A stretch of DNA of 31,129 nt from Sporolactobacillus kofuensis (GTDB lineage Bacteria > Bacillota > Bacilli > Bacillales > Sporolactobacillaceae), in contig NZ_JBHSTQ010000017.1 of NCBI RefSeq assembly GCF_042660205.1, positions 1-31,129 on the forward strand, in the 5' to 3' direction. Positions 27,285-31,129 of the stretch are shown in pieces. A program made the position numbers and the translations under genes. Each line of letters begins with the position of its first letter. Positions within the stretch are counted from its first letter, which is position 1. The notes beneath the pieces were generated by a model. The model saw only the letters and a program-made list of their open reading frames with translations. It searched no databases and was not told where the DNA came from.

Positions 27285-27650
27285 ATGAACATCTCCTTTA
27301 ATCACTTTTTGCCTGTTCAAAGCCTATGTATCTCGCAACATGTGTGAAAAAATTTTCAGTCGTCGAAAAGTTAACTCTATTAACTAATGTACATGAATTC
27401 TTTTATTAAAGGTAATCATTTGTTTGGTTCTAGACCTAATCATTATTGTTTCACTGGAATTTCATGTCCATGTTCAAGATAAATCGGCAAAATCATTCTT
27501 CAAAGTTATCATTAACATAACATAAAGATCATAATTAATCATCTTTTTTTGTTACTTTCATAAAATTAACAATTCGAGTTTCCTTGTTTAATAGAAAAAA
27601 ATTTTTATTTTTTTCTCAAGAGCAATACCTACATTTCTTTTTTAAAATAA
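27285..27650. other. AT-rich intergenic region upstream of the transporter
   Basis: No gene. GTTAACTCTATTAAC (27370-27384) is a short dyad (GTTAA/TTAAC) that might be an operator for the transporter gene. The promoter is not clear. The remainder is A/T tracts. Confidence 0.35.
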
Positions 27651-27917
27651 GAAAAACCAGGCTGAGCCCAGTCCTTTCTGTTACTCTTTATGCGATTTTG
27701 ATCACCAAACTTGTGCTTCACTGACACTCCGGTTGCTCGCTTGCCGCGGGCGATCCGTGAGCCTCCTCGTTCATGCCATTGTCTGCGGGGTCTCACTTGG
27801 CTCGCTACTCCCGCAGGCGTCTCGCACGTTCGTGTTTGAATCCTAACTTGTTCCAAATATGACTAGCTAATACGTACACGGATACCATTTAAATTTATAT
27901 ATTTTCTATACTTGTAG
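27651..27917 (-). repeat. Tandem repeat copy 1 (267 bp)
   Basis: First of three tandem copies. A GC-rich core with conserved dyads (CTGCGGG 27783-27789 with CCCGCAG 27810-27816; GAGGAGGCTC and CCGCGG blocks when read on the minus strand) is followed by an AT-rich tail. The core resembles the widespread Bacillaceae intergenic element with CCTGCGGGA … GAGACCCCGCAG … GAGGAGGCTC … CGCCCGCGG, from memory. An ORF through it (start MEQVRIQTRTC) is most likely spurious. Confidence 0.85.
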
Positions 27918-28174
27918 GAAAAACCAGGCTGAGCCCAGTCCTTTCTGTTACTCTTTATGCGACTTTGATCACCAAACTTGTGCTTCACTGACACTCCGGT
28001 TGCTCGCTTGCCGCGGGCGATCCGTGAGCCTCCTCGTTCATGCCGTTGTCTGCGGGGTCTCACTTGGCTCGCTACTCCCGCAGGCGTCTCGCACGTTCGT
28101 GTTTGAATCCTTACTTGTTCCAAATATTACGCACACGGATACCATTTAAATTTATATATTTTCTATACTTGTAG
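27918..28174 (-). repeat. Tandem repeat copy 2 (257 bp)
   Basis: Nearly identical to copy 1, with a few single-base differences and a 10-bp shorter tail, including the AT-rich tail ending CTTGTAG that directly precedes copy 3. The near identity suggests recent duplication or ongoing homogenisation. Confidence 0.85.
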
Positions 28175-28330
28175 GAAAAACCAGGCTGAGCCCAGTCCTT
28201 TCTGTTACTCTTTATGCGACTTTGATCACCAAACTTGTGCTTCACTTACACGCCGGTTGCTCGCTTCGCGGGCAATCCGTGAGCCTCCTCGTTCAAGCCG
28301 TTGTCTGCGGGGTCTCACTTGGCTCGCTAC
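28175..28330 (-). repeat. Tandem repeat copy 3, truncated
   Basis: Matches the other copies up to GGCTCGCTAC at 28330, then diverges. It has lost the CCCGCAG arm and the tail, so the main dyad cannot form. It also carries a short deletion in the CCGCGG block and more substitutions, making it the oldest or least constrained copy. Non-coding. Confidence 0.8.
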
Positions 28331-28366
28331 ATTTTTACGCAAAAATATTTAGCCGTTTTTTCTTTA

Positions 28367-28394
28367 TAAAAAAAAAGAACCTAATCACAGGTTC
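28367..28394 (-). terminator. Intrinsic terminator of the PLP enzyme gene
   Basis: On the minus strand the stem GAACCT/AGGTTC (28394-28389, 28382-28377) with a 6-nt loop is followed by nine T residues. It lies about 40 nt after the stop codon. Confidence 0.85.
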
Positions 28395-28431
28395 CCACAG
28401 ATTAATCTCATCCAAAGATATTTTATCTAGA

Positions 28432-29616
28432 TTACAGCCCGACTTTTTCAAAAGCCTGCTTCAAATCAGCGATAATGTCGTTGGCACTTTCCAATCCCAC
28501 ACTAAAGCGAAGGAATCCATTTTTGCGAAAGGCTTCCGGATAATAGTCGATGCGTTCATCATCTGGGCCAGTGTAGACGATTAAGCTCTCATCGTGACCG
28601 ATGGAGACAGCGGAAATAATCAGCTGCAATGCGTTAACAAAATCGTTGTGGCGTGCAACATCGCCATCAATGCCGAAGGACAGTACACCGGAGTACAGCC
28701 CGTGCATCTGTTTCTTGGCAACTGCATGTTGAGGATGGCTTTCAAGACCAGGATATGCGACGAAGGTTACCCCTGGATAAGCTTCCAGAAATTCGGCAAC
28801 CTTTTGCCCGGTCTCGCTATGCTGTTTCATGCGCAAAGGCAGAGTAACCATCCCGCGCATGATCAACCAGGCATTAAACGGACTGATTGCACCGCCGAGG
28901 TTAACCATTGCTTCCCGTTTAATCTTATCAATCAGCTCGTTTCGTCCAATTACAGCACCGCCCATTGCATCGCCATGTCCATTGATGTATTTGGTCAAAC
29001 TGTGTAGGACAAGATCTGCACCAAGTTCGAGCGGTCTTTGGATGTACGGAGACGCAAATGTACTGTCGACAGAGACAAGTGCACCAACCGTTTTGGCCAT
29101 CTTGGCAATTTCAGCAATGTCACTGACACGGGTGGTCGGGTTGCCCGGCGTTTCTAAATGAATCAGTTTTGTGTTTGGACGAAGCGCTTTGCGCACTTCA
29201 TCCAAATTCGAAGTGTCAACAAACGAAACCTCTACACCATATTTATCAGGAAAATACTCGTGGAGCAGGCGGTACACCGCAACGTATGAAACATTGGTGC
29301 AGATCACATGTGCATCCTTATCAAGAAAACTGAAAAAGATGCCGGCAAGTGCTGCAACACCAGTCGCCAATACAACACAATCTTCCCCGCCTTCAAGCGA
29401 TGCCAATCGTTCTTGCAGATAGATTTGATTCGCAGAGGTCGTCCGGGTGTAAATGAGATTGTTCGGATCGCTCCAATTCAATGTCGATGCATCATCCGGA
29501 AGCCGGTAGCTGTTTGCCATCGTAATTGGTCTGCGGATTGCACCTGTCTCCTTATCAATGGCGTTTCCGACATGAATGCATCGTGTCAAAAAATCTGAAT
29601 TACTGAAATCGGCCAT
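28432..29616 (-). CDS. Cys/Met-metabolism PLP-dependent enzyme (gamma-lyase or gamma-synthase type)
   Basis: A 394-residue cytoplasmic enzyme of the trans-sulfuration family (cystathionine gamma-synthase/lyase, methionine gamma-lyase, O-acetylhomoserine sulfhydrylase). The PLP lysine is Lys209 in LHSLTKYINGHGD; Asp184 in VSVDSTFASP stacks on the cofactor, and YTRTT (Tyr57, Arg59) is the phosphate contact supplied by the partner subunit. The usual YG(G/C)T segment around residue 112 reads SYVAVYRLL, so the exact reaction cannot be read off. The ATG at 29616 is chosen over one 17 codons upstream because AAGGGGGAT precedes it. No S-box or T-box leader was seen. It probably acts in methionine or cysteine turnover. 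Confidence 0.88.
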   Translation of the reverse strand: MADFSNSDFLTRCIHVGNAIDKETGAIRRPITMANSYRLPDDASTLNWSDPNNLIYTRTTSANQIYLQERLASLEGGEDCVVLATGVAALAGIFFSFLDKDAHVICTNVSYVAVYRLLHEYFPDKYGVEVSFVDTSNLDEVRKALRPNTKLIHLETPGNPTTRVSDIAEIAKMAKTVGALVSVDSTFASPYIQRPLELGADLVLHSLTKYINGHGDAMGGAVIGRNELIDKIKREAMVNLGGAISPFNAWLIMRGMVTLPLRMKQHSETGQKVAEFLEAYPGVTFVAYPGLESHPQHAVAKKQMHGLYSGVLSFGIDGDVARHNDFVNALQLIISAVSIGHDESLIVYTGPDDERIDYYPEAFRKNGFLRFSVGLESANDIIADLKQAFEKVGL

Positions 29617-29775
29617 ATGCTTATCCCCCTTTTGTTTAGCCCCGTAAGCGTTGCTCATTTGCAACAAAATTCACATTCTTGTATTTATTCTTAACTTAAC
29701 CTCATCGTATGGGCAGATGATAGAGATGTCAATGATTAATCACACTATTTATCTATGTTTTATTACCATTAATGC

Positions 29776-29824
29776 AAAAGAAGGTTTATCCAAAGTCTAT
29801 GGCCTTTGGATAAACCTTCTTTTT
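29776..29824. terminator. Strong bidirectional terminator after the Nramp gene
   Basis: A perfect stem of about 20 bp (arms 29776-29795 and 29804-29823; loop TCTATGGC) flanked by A and T runs, lying between the Nramp gene and the PLP enzyme. The stretch 29617-29775 holds a GTTGC/GCAAC mini-dyad and no clear promoter. Confidence 0.88.
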
Positions 29825-29907
29825 GCGTGATTTTGAGTCTGTTTTGCGCAACCTATTCAGTTGATTTTTTAGTATTTTTATTATTTCGCAGACGCTTCGT
29901 GAATTTG

Positions 29908-31000
29908 TTATCCGCTAAATGTGCCGTAAATCAGGAAGACATTCAAACAAGTGAGAATGATGGCGATGGTCCAAGAAAGATATTTTATCCACGCCGGATT
30001 GGCGAATTTCCCCATCATCTTCTTGCTGCTTGTAAAGATTGTCAAAGGAATGATGGCGAAAGGCAGTTGAATACTCAGGAACACTTGTGTATACAGCAGC
30101 AATTGTTCAACCGCATCCTCTCTTCCTCCATAAAGAATGACGCAGATGAGAACAGGAACTACGGCAATTAATCGAGTGATGATTCGGCGTAGCCACATGG
30201 GCATTTTCATCCGGATGAAACCTTCCATGACAATCTGGCCGGATAATGTTCCCGTAATGGTTGAATTCTGTCCGGAAGCGAGCAGTGCAACAGCGAACAG
30301 GGTACTTAATACGGGACTTGCGATTGTGCCGACAATCTGTGAGTTACTGAGTGCATTATAGAGGTCAGTGAAACGTCCTAGATTGCTTGCGTGCCCATAA
30401 AACATGGCCGCACCAAGGATCAAGAGAAGACAGTTAATCACGAATGCAACACTTAAACTGATATTTGAGTCAATCGTTGAGAACTTAATGGCTTGTTTCT
30501 TTCCTTTATCATTGCGTTCAAACTGGCGCGCTTGAACAATTGACGAGTGCAGGTATAAGTTATGCGGCATGACCGTTGCTCCGACAATTCCAAGAGCAAG
30601 AAGCAGTGCACCTTTGTCTGTCGCAATTTCCGGGCTAGGTATATAGCCTGCGAGAATCTGACTTACAGATGGATTCGAGAGCAAAACTTCATAAAGGAAA
30701 ACAACAAGAATGGTCGCAATCAAAGTTGCAACAATCGCTTCGATTTTTCGAAAGCCTACTTTTGTCAACGTAAGCAAGAGCAGGACATCGAGTGTCGTGA
30801 TCAAAACACCAACAAGTAAAGGCAGTTTAAATAAAAGTTGTAGTGCAACCGCTCCACCGATCACTTCCGCAATATCGGTCGCCATGATCGCAAGTTCGGT
30901 GAGTATCCACAAAACGAAGGAAACAGGTTTATTGGTTGCTTTTCGGGTCGCCTGAGCAAGGTCCATCCCAGTAACAATCCCCAATTTTGCAGACATGCTT
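29908..31000 (-). pseudogene. mntH: Nramp-family Mn2+/H+ transporter, 5' end lost to an insertion sequence
   Basis: About 362 residues remain of a family usually 420-450 long. The frame opens QSMSAKLGIVTG, which in intact MntH proteins lies at the end of TM2, so TM1 and most of TM2 are missing. TM1 carries the DPGN metal-binding motif. TM6 with MPHNLYLHSS is present, and the rest reads without a stop to the normal C-terminus. Upstream the sequence changes at about 31000 into an IS3/IS150-type end. A Met falls at the junction, so an ORF caller would report a shortened gene, but the product should not transport metal. Family identification is firm, the loss of function inferred. Confidence 0.85.
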
Positions 31001-31010
31001 TGTGAACTGA

Positions 31011-31048
31011 CCCCCTAAAGTTGGACGACAAAATTCAACTTTAGGGGG
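31011..31048 (+). repeat. 13-bp perfect hairpin at the IS end
   Basis: CCCCCTAAAGTTG (31011-31023) pairs perfectly with CAACTTTAGGGGG (31036-31048) across a 12-nt loop, followed by TTTTA. The right arm contains the AGGGGG that serves as ribosome binding site for the transposase ORF, so the fold could hide it in read-through transcripts. Confidence 0.8.
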
Positions 31049-31055
31049 TTTTACT

Positions 31056-31129
31056 ATGACCAAATATTCAACTGACTTTAAGATGAAGGTAGTTAGTGAG
31101 TATCTCAAGGGGGTGGGGAGCGCTTCGTT
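31056..31129 (+). CDS. IS3-family OrfA transposase subunit (partial, runs off the window)
   Basis: The 24 visible codons read MTKYSTDFKMKVVSEYLKGV…, the typical start of the OrfA helix-turn-helix protein of IS150-like elements, which binds the terminal repeats. AGGGGG lies 7 nt before the ATG. The 3' part, any OrfA/OrfB frameshift site and the DDE domain are outside the window. Confidence 0.82.
   Translation, partial: MTKYSTDFKMKVVSEYLKGVGSAS

Larger units (their letters stand above)
31001..31129 (+). mobile_element. IS3/IS150-type insertion sequence, left end (partial)
   Basis: The terminal sequence TGTGAACTGACCCCCTAAAG (from 31001) is of the IS3/IS150 inverted-repeat kind and is followed at once by a helix-turn-helix transposase start. 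The element leaves the window, so its other end and any target duplication cannot be seen. Confidence 0.8.

Noticed and set aside
27629..28123. Two paralogous ORFs starting MEQVRIQTRTC
   Set aside because: They follow repeat copies 1 and 2, have a composition dictated by GC-rich dyads, and end in unrelated flanks. Treated as non-coding repeat.

Overview
The window looks like chromosomal DNA from a low-to-moderate G+C, motile Gram-positive of the Bacillales. The signs are strong AGGAGG-type ribosome binding sites, frequent GTG starts, intrinsic terminators with U-tracts, paired methyl-accepting chemotaxis proteins, an M29 aminopeptidase, VanZ, a DsdA-type D-serine dehydratase, and Bacillaceae-like GC-rich repeat units. 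A Sporolactobacillus-like or related spore former is a reasonable guess, but nothing here fixes the genus.

Layout. 0.2-6.2 kb is housekeeping: an M29 aminopeptidase (+) converges on two MCP genes and a vanZ-like gene (-). A 52-residue ORF (+) then overlaps the 3' end of dsdA (-) tail to tail, and its terminator lies inside the dsdA coding sequence. 8.0-14.7 kb holds a giant surface protein: a secreted, PA-domain-containing subtilase whose reading frame continues, after an apparent 1-nt frameshift, into a Big_2 / BspA-like leucine-rich-repeat / Big_2 / C-terminal membrane-anchor region. It is divergent from a regulator with a C-terminal ArsR helix-turn-helix, and a 26-bp near-perfect palindrome sits between the two promoters.

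15.9-25.9 kb is the defence region: a decayed IS66 transposase end, an 11-repeat CRISPR array, its leader, and a complete type I-C operon. In transcription order (all -) this is cas3, cas5c, cas8c (with an internal cas11c start), cas7c, cas4, cas1, cas2, then leader and array. The genes are coupled by 4-nt or longer overlaps or short gaps, except for a 185-nt gap after cas3. The leader-distal repeat is degenerate, as expected for the oldest end.

25.9-31.1 kb carries an MHS-type major facilitator transporter, three tandem copies of a roughly 260-bp non-coding repeat, a Cys/Met-metabolism PLP enzyme, and an Nramp (mntH-like) gene. The Nramp gene is cut at its 5' end by an IS3/IS150-type element running off the window edge, and the lost part includes the family's metal-binding first helix.

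The known system here is the type I-C CRISPR-Cas locus. The least ordinary items are the split protease-LRR giant with its candidate dedicated regulator and operator, the tandem structured repeats, and the small ORF whose terminator is buried in dsdA. All calls come from reading the sequence; no database search was run.
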